Below are positions 44,950-52,120 of a DNA stretch of 64,000 nt, one piece after another. The translations under genes were made by a program, and so were the position numbers. How positions within the stretch are numbered: position 1 is the stretch's first letter; each line of letters begins with the position of its first letter. Source of the DNA: Enterocloster bolteae (GTDB lineage: Bacteria > Bacillota > Clostridia > Lachnospirales > Lachnospiraceae). The notes beneath the pieces are model-generated. The model saw nothing but the letters and a program-made list of their open reading frames with translations, had not been told where the DNA came from and ran no database searches. The stretch lies in the NCBI RefSeq assembly GCF_002234575.2, contig NZ_CP022464.2, positions 6,324,001 through 6,388,000 of the forward strand. Direction: 5' to 3'.

Positions 44950-45364
44950 TTTCATTGCTCCTTTCTGAGATTTTCACATAATGAGTTTGCTTTTGATACC
45001 AGGCTTCAAAACTGCTGGTAATGATACGAATTCTTCGATCAATCAAGGTCGTCTCAAAATAGCCCCTTTTAACAAGGTCATAAGCTGTGCCAGATTTCAG
45101 CCCCAAAAGATCCGCCATTTCTGGAACTGACATCGTAGTATGCCTCCATTTCTCTCCGGGCGGTGTACCATCCACTTTTTTATAGTGGAACTGGCCGGCA
45201 TACCAATCTTCAAAGCTATCCAGCATAACTCTCATTCGTCCGGCCACTTGAATTGTTTTGAAATAGTTCTTTTTAACCAACCAATAGGATTCTACTTTAC
45301 CAAGCCCAAGCATTTTGCCCATCTCTGGTACAGACATACTGGTCTTTACTCTTTGTTTTTGCAT
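44927..45364 (-). CDS. Tandem excisionase-like helix-turn-helix protein
   Basis: 145 residues built of two similar units: MSVPEMGKMLGLGKVESYWLVKKNYF...FEDWYAGQFHY (about 10-61) and MSVPEMADLLGLKSGTAYDLVKRGYF...FEAWYQKQTHY (about 78-130). Each is an excisionase-type winged helix. The duplication would let one chain bind two adjacent sites. It lies directly upstream of int. Confidence 0.82.
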   Translation of the reverse strand: MQKQRVKTSMSVPEMGKMLGLGKVESYWLVKKNYFKTIQVAGRMRVMLDSFEDWYAGQFHYKKVDGTPPGEKWRHTTMSVPEMADLLGLKSGTAYDLVKRGYFETTLIDRRIRIITSSFEAWYQKQTHYVKISERSNENGIYREA

Positions 45365-45468
45365 GGCTTTTGCCTCCTCTATAAAGTTTTTCTTGCTATG
45401 GCCTCATTGTAAGAGAAAGCAGAAAAAAAGTTAAGGATGTCGATTTGGAGATCGGCATCCTTGACAAA

Positions 45469-45696
45469 TCATTCATCTGCGTGATCCAGCCAGTCATCAA
45501 AGCTCTTTTTGGAAATGCGGATATGACCGCCGACTCTGACGCTGTGGAATACACCTTGTTTTACCAGATTATATGCTGTAGGACGACTGATACCCAGAAT
45601 GTCCTGAATCTCATCGACCGTATAGGTTCTTTTGTCATAGCTGACAGGATTTTGTTCATTAAATCGGTTCAATTCCGCAATTCTTGCTTCAAACAT
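45469..45696 (-). CDS. xis: Excisionase-type helix-turn-helix protein
   Basis: 75 residues (RTYTVDEIQDILGISRPTAYNLVKQGVFHSVRVGGHIRISKKSFDDWLDH), closely parallel to the ICE1 xis product. It probably bends DNA at the element end during excision. AGGAGG precedes the ATG. Confidence 0.86.
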   Translation of the reverse strand: MFEARIAELNRFNEQNPVSYDKRTYTVDEIQDILGISRPTAYNLVKQGVFHSVRVGGHIRISKKSFDDWLDHADE

Positions 45697-45726
45697 AAAA
45701 ACGCCTCCTTTATCCGGTAAGTGGCC

Positions 45727-46107
45727 TTACGGAGCCTCCATTTCCTCTGGAATATGAATATCCAAACTAACTTGCAGAGCATCATCAATCGCTCTCATTT
45801 CTTCGCGAGATACGCGCCCAATGTACGATAAAACACGCCTTTTATCAATCGTTTTAATTTGCTCCAGCAGAACAACAGATTTCAGTCCAAGCTCTGGAAC
45901 GCTCTCCAGTGCATAGTGTGTGGGCAGCTCCTTTTTCTTAATCCATTTACTGGTGAGCGGAGCTACGATCAAAGTGGGGCAGAAAAAATTCCCCACATTG
46001 TTTTGAAGAACCAGGACAGGACGGGTGCCGCCTTGCTCTGATCCAAAATAAGGATTCAAATTGGCATAATATAAATCCCCACGCTTATAAATCCAATCTT
46101 CTTTCAT
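45727..46107 (-). CDS. mazF: MazF/PemK-type endoribonuclease toxin
   Basis: 126 residues from MKEDWIYKRGDLYYANLNPYFGSEQGGTRPVLVLQNN; AGGAGG lies six bases before this ATG. Family segments are the RPVLVLQN and PTLIVAPLTSK strands and VVLLEQIKTIDKRRV. MazF enzymes cut mRNA. No MazE-like antitoxin gene is beside it; the neighbouring excisionase-like gene (31 bases downstream) may fill that role or the toxin may be regulated otherwise. Confidence 0.88.
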   Translation of the reverse strand: MKEDWIYKRGDLYYANLNPYFGSEQGGTRPVLVLQNNVGNFFCPTLIVAPLTSKWIKKKELPTHYALESVPELGLKSVVLLEQIKTIDKRRVLSYIGRVSREEMRAIDDALQVSLDIHIPEEMEAP

Positions 46108-46143
46108 GTTCATCCTCCTATGTTTTGAGATTTGATTATGTAA

Positions 46144-46175
46144 GAAGGAGGCTCTGCAAATTACAGAGTCTCCTT
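46144..46175 (-). terminator. Terminator after the structured region of ICE2
   Basis: GGAG-CTCTG arms (46148-46157 with 46163-46172 roughly) form a stem with one mismatch around a short AT loop; it ends the transcript coming from the sigma-like gene. Confidence 0.65.
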
Positions 46176-46179
46176 CAAT

Positions 46180-46595
46180 TTAGCGCCTGTTTTATCCCTT
46201 ACTTGTCCACGACACCCCAGGGATTTGGGTAATCATTAAGCCGCAGGTGGCTGGCCTGCTTCTCAGGAATTTCACCTCCACTTCGTTTGGTCTTACCCAT
46301 GGCCTGCGACGGTTGTTATCACGCTCGGACTATGGCTGTAAGAGAGCTTTCCTCCTTGTTATGCCATGACCGGATGCCATCCGATGTATTCCAGCCTGAT
46401 ATATTTCTGATAAACCGCAAACTCATCTATACAGCAAAAATGGGTTGGCCTGTTATGTGAGTGGCAGCTCTCAGAAAATATACCGCTGATGTAGCGGCTA
46501 TTACGCCCAAAGAGGATCAAACTTAATGATTCGTATATGAGGTTGTCAAGGTGCAAGTGAAAGGATTTCCCTCTCACTTGCTACTGCCACTTTTT
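46180..46595 (-). ncRNA. Candidate structured RNA between sigma gene and toxin (ICE2)
   Basis: About 415 bases downstream of the sigma-like gene, without a good gene. On the minus strand GTGGCAG pairs with CTGCCAC (arms near 46590 and 46467), GCAAGTGA with TCACTTGC (46552-46581), and AGCCGCTA with TAGCGGCT-like arms near 46485-46500. Blocks ACAGCCATAGTCCG, GGCCATGGGTAAG and GGTGAAATTCC repeat those of the ICE1 region in order and spacing. See the matching ICE1 entry. Confidence 0.42.
46199..46300 (-). CDS. Possible 33-residue peptide inside the structured region
   Basis: An ATG-to-TAA frame encodes MGKTKRSGGEIPEKQASHLR...NPWGVVDK. There is no ribosome site, and the aligned segment in ICE1 has an in-frame stop, so conservation looks RNA-driven. 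The Trp-Gly-Val-Val-Asp-Lys end looks protein-like, so I keep it at low confidence. Confidence 0.3.
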   Translation of the reverse strand: MGKTKRSGGEIPEKQASHLRLNDYPNPWGVVDK

Positions 46596-47144
46596 TTAGA
46601 AATCTATAACCAACTTTTTTATTTTTTCTTCAATTTTTTTCAGACGCTTATGAGCTGCGGGCTGACTAATGCCATATCTTTTGGCTAATTGCAGTGTACT
46701 TGGCTTTTCCATGCTGTAATAATCCAAGATAAAAGAGCGTTCTTTCTGACTCAGCTGCTGCAAGGCACGGTGCAGATCGGCCATAAGAAGATTACAAATT
46801 GCTTGTTCCGCAGTATCAACAGATTCATCCACAAACAAATCTGTATCCTGATAACCTTCCTCTGTGCCGTCACGATCTCCCACATGGGAAGCTGGGAATA
46901 TAGAGCGGCTTTTCTCATGTTCTTGGAGATAGCGGCTGTGGCGGTCCTCCTGCTGGTATTTTTCAAAATCTTTGCGAGAACATTCCATAATAATGCGGTC
47001 ATCTTCATCACGGAACATTTTGACTGTTTCAACAAAAAAGCGCCCAGTAAAACAACCATTGCGGCGTGCCTTACTGAACGCTGAAAAACTGATTTCCTCC
47101 CATTCCTGTGGGCTGTTATTTTTCCAAATAAATACTCTCGTCAT
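46596..47144 (-). CDS. Sigma-70-like regulator of ICE2
   Basis: 182 residues from MTRVFIWKNNSPQEWEEISF (GGAGGAAAGG upstream). The C-terminal region (LHRALQQLSQKERSFILDYYSMEKPSTLQLAKRYGISQPAAHKRLKKIEEKIKKL) is a sigma region-4-type helix-turn-helix. By position it is the counterpart of Tn916 Orf7. The region before it holds phased repeats. Confidence 0.82.
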   Translation of the reverse strand: MTRVFIWKNNSPQEWEEISFSAFSKARRNGCFTGRFFVETVKMFRDEDDRIIMECSRKDFEKYQQEDRHSRYLQEHEKSRSIFPASHVGDRDGTEEGYQDTDLFVDESVDTAEQAICNLLMADLHRALQQLSQKERSFILDYYSMEKPSTLQLAKRYGISQPAAHKRLKKIEEKIKKLVIDF

Positions 47145-47257
47145 ATCCTTTCCTCCGTTCAAATTTTTGGTAGTCAGCGAATTTGAACGGTGTCATGGAT
47201 ATTTTGCTATGTACGCCTCCCAGCGCATACCGGCCTCCTAATACCGGGCAAAGAAAA

Positions 47258-47341
47258 AGGCCGGAAGTGTTTTCACTTCCAGCCATGTTCCTGCCGCCAT
47301 ATTGCAGCAGGAATGAAAAAAGCCCGGTCAATGCCGGGCCT
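47258..47341 (-). terminator. Two successive terminators before the sigma gene
   Basis: On the minus strand GCCCGG-CATTGA-CCGGGC followed by TTTTTT (about 47318-47341), then GGAAGTG-AAAA-CACTTCC followed by CTTTTTCTTT (47258-47285). They lie between the 47445 gene and the sigma gene, so transcription of the latter must pass or start after them. Confidence 0.7.
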
Positions 47342-47372
47342 TATGTAGAAAAGTATCCAATTTAGCACATTC

Positions 47373-47397
47373 CTGCCACTATACCAAGTATAGCAGG
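47373..47397. promoter_or_regulatory. Inverted-repeat operator-like site
   Basis: CTATAC-CAA-GTATAG (47379-47393) is nested in a longer CCTGC/GCAGG pair. It lies next to the phased GTCGG array and upstream of the sigma gene. Confidence 0.45.
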
Positions 47398-47463
47398 TCG
47401 GAAGTCGGAAGGGAGTAGGGATTAGGTCGGGGATTTGTCGGGATTTAGTCGGAATTTAGTCGG
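47397..47463. repeat. GTCGG repeats at exact 11-bp pitch
   Basis: GTCGG (GTAGG once) begins at 47404, 47415, 47426, 47437, 47448 and 47459, each 11 bp from the next; an extra copy is at 47397. One helical turn per repeat puts all sites on one face of the DNA. The array overlaps the last codons of the 47445 gene. Confidence 0.85.
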
Positions 47464-47981
47464 GGCAGCTCCTCCAGGACTTCTGGAATAGAATATCCAA
47501 ACAAGCAAACAGAAAATAAATAGATGGCTTCTCGTTTTCGGTCATAAAAGACACTGCGCTCTATATTTAGTTCTTCCAGCAATTCTTTCTCTGTACTGTT
47601 GAACCGATAGATGAATTGCTTAGTCAAAATTTCATAGTAAAGTTCTCCTCGATCTGGATACCGTTTCAGACGAAGGAGTGCGCGGTCAATAATATTGACC
47701 AGCATTTGATTTTGAACAAGGCAGCACACTTTTTCTTCAAAGGCTTGCAGTTCAATATCTGGTGCAAAATTTTCAAGATAGCAGAGGCCAGACTCTATAT
47801 CTTGTTCTCCCATAATCCAAGCAGTTTCTTGTAATTCTTCTGCCCGTTCACTCAGAACCCAGACTACATCACGGTAAATCTTTAGAATCAGCTTACTTCT
47901 ATGAAACGCAGCGTCGCTGTTAAGCCCCAAAGCTGTTAGCCTGCTGTTACATTTTTGGATTGTTGTACTTTCTTTTCTCAT
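47445..47981 (-). CDS. Unknown regulator-like protein (ArpU/sigma-like C-terminus)
   Basis: 178 residues, helical. The C-terminal part (YYEILTKQFIYRFNSTEKELLEELNIERSVFYDRKREAIYLFSVCLFGY) has the look of the helix-turn-helix of ArpU-type late-gene activators. A strong ribosome site (GGAGGGATA) and an inverted-repeat operator of the XRE repressor stand just before it, so it is likely to be switched on when repression ends. It may bind the phased repeats at its own 3' end. Confidence 0.6.
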   Translation of the reverse strand: MRKESTTIQKCNSRLTALGLNSDAAFHRSKLILKIYRDVVWVLSERAEELQETAWIMGEQDIESGLCYLENFAPDIELQAFEEKVCCLVQNQMLVNIIDRALLRLKRYPDRGELYYEILTKQFIYRFNSTEKELLEELNIERSVFYDRKREAIYLFSVCLFGYSIPEVLEELPRLNSD

Positions 47982-47995
47982 GGAATATCCCTCCT

Positions 47996-48015
47996 TGTTC
48001 GCAATATCGCGAACA
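47996..48015. promoter_or_regulatory. Operator of the XRE repressor upstream of the 47445-47981 gene
   Basis: A perfect inverted repeat TGTTCGC-N6-GCGAACA lies 15 bases before the gene start. The half-site CGAACA recurs upstream of the repressor gene itself. Confidence 0.7.
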
Positions 48016-48085
48016 TATTAGGCGCAAAATAGCATAGAGGAGGAGAGTGAGAGAGGGCAGTGCCTCCCTCTATTCCTCCCTTTGG

Positions 48086-48700
48086 TTATATCAGGTTCCT
48101 GGATTTTAGACGAATCTGCATTGCTTGCTTGGAAACCTCAAAAATATTTGCCATTTCTGCAATGAGCTGTTCATCTGTCCGTCCTATTCTAAGCCGGTAA
48201 AAACATTTTTTAATCTGCGGTAAAGGCATTAGCAGAGCAGAGGCCAGAGTGTCTGCCTGACGCTCAATTATGCCATGACTTTCGTCGGAAGAAACATTTC
48301 CGTTATAAGCAGCAACATCTCCAGTACCGGAGTACAACTTCTTATGTAGTACCCAATGAGCCAGCTCATGGGCACAGGTAAAACGGAGCCGCCCTAATTT
48401 TGACGGATCACAAAGCCGTTCATCAATTAAGATTGTACCGGCTCTTACTGCAATCACTCGATACTGTCTCTGTATCTGGTCATATAAAACAACGGCACCG
48501 TCATCGAAAATTGTTTCCCCTAATATCTTGGGGTTTTTTCTTAGTGTATGAAACTCCAGGATTAGATCAAACTTTGTCTCAATAATGGTTTCGATTGGCA
48601 CAGGACACGGTTGACCGGATAGCAGAGAGGGATCATATTCCATCAGGATTTTTCGCCCTACCGCTTCGATTGCTTCTGTACGGATTTGTGGAATTGACAA
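48086..48700 (-). CDS. ImmA/IrrE family metallopeptidase
   Basis: 204 residues with the zinc site HELAHWVLH preceded by LRFTCA. It is encoded 11 bases downstream of the XRE repressor. In ICEBs1 the ImmA protease cleaves the ImmR repressor after DNA damage or cell signalling and so induces the element; the same switch is likely here. Confidence 0.93.
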   Translation of the reverse strand: MSIPQIRTEAIEAVGRKILMEYDPSLLSGQPCPVPIETIIETKFDLILEFHTLRKNPKILGETIFDDGAVVLYDQIQRQYRVIAVRAGTILIDERLCDPSKLGRLRFTCAHELAHWVLHKKLYSGTGDVAAYNGNVSSDESHGIIERQADTLASALLMPLPQIKKCFYRLRIGRTDEQLIAEMANIFEVSKQAMQIRLKSRNLI

Positions 48701-48711
48701 AGCTCTCCCCC

Positions 48712-49089
48712 CTATCGTTTACGCTCCTTTAGCATTTTCATAAATGTCTGCCATTCTTCATCGGTAGCGTCTACTTCTTTTGCCACACGCAAGGCTGCCC
48801 GAACAATATCTTTTTCCATGATATAGTCTGGCAAATCAGCAGATACTGTATTGCGTGATTTTGCGGCCAGATCCAAAAGCAACTCATGTTCTGATTTATC
48901 CAAATTCAGAAAGGCGGAGATGCGTTCCACAAAATCTCCATTGGGTGCAGGACGGCGGCTTTGTTCAATATCACACAGATAACCGTAAGCAATATTCAAA
49001 TGCTTGGCTGTATCGCGTAAATTGAATTTGTGCGCCTTGCGTTTCTCGGCTATAAATGATCCAAAAGTTATATTGCCCACAGCATTCAC
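48712..49089 (-). CDS. XRE-family repressor (ImmR-like)
   Basis: 125 residues with a Cro/CI-type helix-turn-helix (FNLRDTAKHLNIAYGYLCDIEQSRRPAPNGDFVERISAFLNLD). It is paired with the ImmA-type protease gene. CGAACA half-sites lie in its own promoter region and before the 47445-47981 gene, so it probably controls itself and the induction gene. Confidence 0.9.
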   Translation of the reverse strand: MNAVGNITFGSFIAEKRKAHKFNLRDTAKHLNIAYGYLCDIEQSRRPAPNGDFVERISAFLNLDKSEHELLLDLAAKSRNTVSADLPDYIMEKDIVRAALRVAKEVDATDEEWQTFMKMLKERKR

Positions 49090-49098
49090 CTCTCATTT

Positions 49099-49149
49099 GT
49101 TCGACGAACTGCGAACATCTTGCTTATATTGTATATCGAACATCTGTTC
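49099..49149. promoter_or_regulatory. Operator cluster upstream of the XRE repressor
   Basis: GTTCGACGAAC (49099-49109), CGAACATC (from 49112) and GAACA-TC-TGTTC (49138-49149) are three dyad or half sites within 51 bases, matching the TGTTCGC operator near 47996. Confidence 0.68.
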
Positions 49150-49175
49150 ACTTCAAGGATAAAAATTTCATTTGA

Positions 49176-49209
49176 AAAGAGGTGTTAAAAATCAATAACA
49201 CCTCTTTTG
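49176..49209. terminator. Terminator of the WYL gene
   Basis: AAGAGGTGTTA/TAACACCTCTT arms flank an 8-base loop, with A and T runs at either side, so it can act in both directions. Confidence 0.8.
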
Positions 49210-49211
49210 CA

Positions 49212-50174
49212 CTATATAAATTCCTGAGCGATTTGCTGCATTTCCGTAATGCACTCTTTGGGAGAGAGAATTTTTATTTTCCCTTTGAATTTGAATATCC
49301 AGCCATAAAAAGTTCCACTGGGGTTCACTTCAATTTTGGCTGTGAAGTGTGTATCATCATACCTATCAACAGCAGCATCTTCTCCATAATGATCTATGAT
49401 TACTCTCATCAATTCGTTTTCACATAGAAGGGTTACTTCCTTCGATGACTCCGATGTAAACATATCAACCATTTTATTTGTATAGGAGGCTACATCAAAT
49501 CCCTCTATCGGCATAAAGCAAGTTTCAAGATTTTCTATGCTTGTTAGACGATCTACACGGAAGTGAGCAATTTTCTGATGCTTCAGAGAAAATCCAATCA
49601 AATAGTAATGGTCATTTTTCCATTCAAGCGCATAAGGATTTACGACATAATAATATCCATCATGCTTTAAGATTTTCTTTTTTTCCTGAGTGTATTCATA
49701 GTATTGGAACCGAATTTGCTGATGGTTTCCAATCGCTGTTTGGATATTATCAATGATATAGTAAACCTTTTCATTATGCGGTTTGACACGGCTGGATAAA
49801 GCAGCAAATTTTTGAAGTTGCTCTGCCTGATGTGTGCTGGTCAGACGGCATAATTTCTGTACTAGTTCCTCAGATTTCTTGGCAGAAATGATCTTCGAGG
49901 ATGCTACTGCGTCTGTCAGCATTTTCAGTTCTGGATACTCAAACAGGCGGCTTCCCATAAAATATTGGTTTTGGGTACTCTTGACCACCACAATATCAAT
50001 TCCTGCATCGATCAGTGCATTGGTATCCGCGTAAACAGTCTGCCGCACTGCCTGAATTCCTTTTCCATTCAGATGGGCAATGATGTCAGATACTGTGGCG
50101 GGATGGTTTTCATCGGTCTGCTCATAGAGAAACCGGAGTAATTCCAGTATCCGCATATTTGTTGAATTCTGCAT
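49212..50174 (-). CDS. WYL-domain transcriptional regulator
   Basis: 320 residues: an N-terminal winged helix of the DeoR type (NMRILELLRFLYEQTDENHPATVSDIIAHLNGKG), then a WYL domain (NPYALEWKNDHYYLIGFSLKHQKIAHFRVDRLTSIE) and a WCX-like C-terminus. Such proteins often control mobile elements or defence loci in response to nucleic-acid ligands. It follows the immunity operon by 28 bases but is less GC-rich. AGGAGGTGA lies before the ATG. Confidence 0.9.
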   Translation of the reverse strand: MQNSTNMRILELLRFLYEQTDENHPATVSDIIAHLNGKGIQAVRQTVYADTNALIDAGIDIVVVKSTQNQYFMGSRLFEYPELKMLTDAVASSKIISAKKSEELVQKLCRLTSTHQAEQLQKFAALSSRVKPHNEKVYYIIDNIQTAIGNHQQIRFQYYEYTQEKKKILKHDGYYYVVNPYALEWKNDHYYLIGFSLKHQKIAHFRVDRLTSIENLETCFMPIEGFDVASYTNKMVDMFTSESSKEVTLLCENELMRVIIDHYGEDAAVDRYDDTHFTAKIEVNPSGTFYGWIFKFKGKIKILSPKECITEMQQIAQEFI

Positions 50175-50202
50175 ACTTCACCTCCTCGATTTTTAAAATG
50201 GC

Positions 50203-50343
50203 CTATTTTGTATGATGTCCAGCCCCAAAGACCAGGAACAGGGCAACCGCACAGAGAAGCAGAACCATCCAATTCCGGTCTACGATCAGCTTGATCACCG
50301 CCACAAGCAGCATTCCGCCCACCAGGAGCACAACGCCGTTCAT
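50203..50343 (-). CDS. 46-residue membrane peptide at the end of the immunity operon
   Basis: The ATG follows the DUF4261 stop without a gap (TGA-ATG). The product MNGVVLLVGGMLLVAVIKLI...WMVLLLCAVALFLVFGAGHHTK has two hydrophobic helices joined by VDRN. It is too short for most gene callers. Translational coupling supports its being expressed; the function is unknown. Confidence 0.6.
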   Translation of the reverse strand: MNGVVLLVGGMLLVAVIKLIVDRNWMVLLLCAVALFLVFGAGHHTK

Positions 50344-51222
50344 TCAACGCCCTCCCGCGGCATATTCGCCCATGTGGATGTCCAGCACCCCTCTGGGCGG
50401 CTGGATCAGGGCGTCCTCATACTGGCACTTCCACTGGATCTCCCGACACATCCGGCCATCCGCCACGCCGTCTATGGTTTCACCATCCTGAATGGGGTTA
50501 TCATGTTCCAATATGTACGATGCCACATTGTAGGCGTGGTTTACCACCCAGTTGGGGTCCATGTCGTGGAAGTGGTACTGGAGGTCGGGCAGGAACAGGG
50601 TGCTCATGCCCACCGTGTCGATGAGCATATCCTCGGTGCCCTCAATGTTAAAGAAGCGGACATTGACGCCAAAGCGGATGAACCGATCCGAGCCTTCAAT
50701 CTGGTGAGAACGCACATCCTCCGCCAGAAACAGTTTGCCGCAGTTCTGGAAATAGAATGCCTCACAGGTGGGGTACAGCTCCGCCAGAGCCTCCAAAAAG
50801 TCGGCATCCAGGTTGGCACGCTCCAGCGCCGGAAGCGCCGCGGCCAGCATATCGGTGGCTACCACCTGATATTTGCACTCCCGGAAGATCCGCTCCCGGT
50901 CCTCCTGGCAGTCCCACATCTGGCTCATCAGGAAGGCATCAAAGCCTTTGCCCTTGAACTTGTCGCATTTCATCACCATCAGCTGCACCGGGCATTTTCC
51001 GTCCTTGAACTCTGCAATATGCTCCTGTGCGGCAAAGCCGGCCATTTTCTTATCATAACAGAAGCATTCTGTTGATCCGATGTGCTTCTCCATTACGGCA
51101 GTCATTTTTTCTTTATCCGGCATTTCTACCGGCTCTTTGAACAGCATCTGAATGAGATAGGGACCTCCGGGTTGTGGGCCTTTTTTGTCATCCAGGTTTT
51201 GTTGGAAAAGTTGATTGCTCAT
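50344..51222 (-). CDS. DUF4261 protein
   Basis: 292 residues from MSNQLFQQNLDDKKG, preceded by AGGAGGAAG and overlapping the upstream stop by 4 bp; 34 further open codons upstream are rejected. It resembles the DUF4261 domain inside the giant protein upstream (ECKYQVVATDMLAAALPA...FYFQNCGKLF). Such domains are found in bacterial polymorphic-toxin immunity loci. Cytoplasmic. Confidence 0.72.
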   Translation of the reverse strand: MSNQLFQQNLDDKKGPQPGGPYLIQMLFKEPVEMPDKEKMTAVMEKHIGSTECFCYDKKMAGFAAQEHIAEFKDGKCPVQLMVMKCDKFKGKGFDAFLMSQMWDCQEDRERIFRECKYQVVATDMLAAALPALERANLDADFLEALAELYPTCEAFYFQNCGKLFLAEDVRSHQIEGSDRFIRFGVNVRFFNIEGTEDMLIDTVGMSTLFLPDLQYHFHDMDPNWVVNHAYNVASYILEHDNPIQDGETIDGVADGRMCREIQWKCQYEDALIQPPRGVLDIHMGEYAAGGR

Positions 51223-52103
51223 TTGGCTTCCTCCTTCTTCTCCGGGAACAGTTTCCACCGAAACTCCAGCTCTTTCTGGACAAACTCTTTCGGCAGGCCG
51301 CGGGGGTTGGCGATGAGATACCATACCCGAAAGGTGCGCTTCTTCGGATCTGTTTCCTGCTGGTAGAGCTGATAGCCCGCCTCATCCTCCTGCGTCCACT
51401 GTCCTGTCTGCCGCTTGGCCTGCACAAAGGGTTCCACCACCTGGTCCAGTTCCTCTTTGGTGCGGCTTGAGGCCCAGGCGTGATCCACATCATTGGCGTG
51501 GGAGAGGTGGAACAACATCGAACCCATCCAGTTCTTTGCCTTGCACTCCGGCGTTCCGCGCAATTCTGCCTGACGGCGGTACTCCTCCATCTGCTCCGCC
51601 GTTCCGTACTGTTCCACCATCTGCTCATCCACATGGATGCACCAGCTGTAATCCTCTGGCTGGATAAAGGGGGCGCAGACCGGATGTAATGCCTCTGCTG
51701 GGTCCGTCTCAAAGCGGTCGATAAAGTCAAGGTAGTGGGCTTTGATCAGGGGCAGAAAGGTGTCCAGCAGCCCGGTGTTCAGCCGCAGGTCCTCTGTCAG
51801 CATCCGAAAGAATGAAACGCCTGTTGTCGGTTCTATTTTGAAAGAGTAGAGCCGGTCATCTCCCTGCTTTATGATACAGGTGAAGCCCACCTCCACATTT
51901 CCATGGCCGATTTCGTAGTCTATGTAGTTGTAGCGCCTCCGGTCAAACCAGATCTGATAGGTCAGCCCGTTTTTCATTTTCTTTTTGAAGTCGCCTTTTT
52001 TCAGCCGCTTCCAGCCCTTTTCCTCCAGGCCCAAGCCGTTCCACAAGTAGTCCAGGGCCTCCTGAAATATATCTGCCGGGCGTTTTTGTTCCACGGTCTC
52101 CAC
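51219..52103 (-). CDS. Immunity-type protein with DUF4304-like N-terminus
   Basis: 294 residues. The first part (FQEALDYLWNGLGLEEKGWKRLKKGDFKKKMKNGLTYQIWFDRRRYN...VEVGFTCIIK) has the pattern of DUF4304. The C-terminal half (SHANDVDHAWASSRTKEELDQVVEPFVQAKR) is unknown to me. It is coupled to the DUF4261 gene by ATGA overlap. Confidence 0.55.
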   Translation of the reverse strand: METVEQKRPADIFQEALDYLWNGLGLEEKGWKRLKKGDFKKKMKNGLTYQIWFDRRRYNYIDYEIGHGNVEVGFTCIIKQGDDRLYSFKIEPTTGVSFFRMLTEDLRLNTGLLDTFLPLIKAHYLDFIDRFETDPAEALHPVCAPFIQPEDYSWCIHVDEQMVEQYGTAEQMEEYRRQAELRGTPECKAKNWMGSMLFHLSHANDVDHAWASSRTKEELDQVVEPFVQAKRQTGQWTQEDEAGYQLYQQETDPKKRTFRVWYLIANPRGLPKEFVQKELEFRWKLFPEKKEEAK

Positions 52104-52120
52104 CTCCTGACGAATCCTCC

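Larger units (their letters stand above)
43219..50202. mobile_element. ICE2/IME: second tRNA-Arg-linked element (right end not seen)
   Basis: Same layout as ICE1's left side: tRNA-Arg(CCT), terminator, TTGCTAACA repeats, integrase, excisionase-like genes, structured non-coding region, sigma-like gene. Added are a MazF-like toxin, an ImmR/ImmA-type pair and a WYL regulator. No conjugation genes occur in the window and no right att site is visible, so the extent is a minimum; the immunity operon at 50203-64000 may be its cargo. Confidence 0.6.

Noticed and set aside
47116..47286. A 56-codon frame (MAGSENTSGLFLC...) running into the sigma gene start
   Set aside because: It contains a terminator hairpin, has no ribosome site and overlaps the sigma gene; not strong enough to call.
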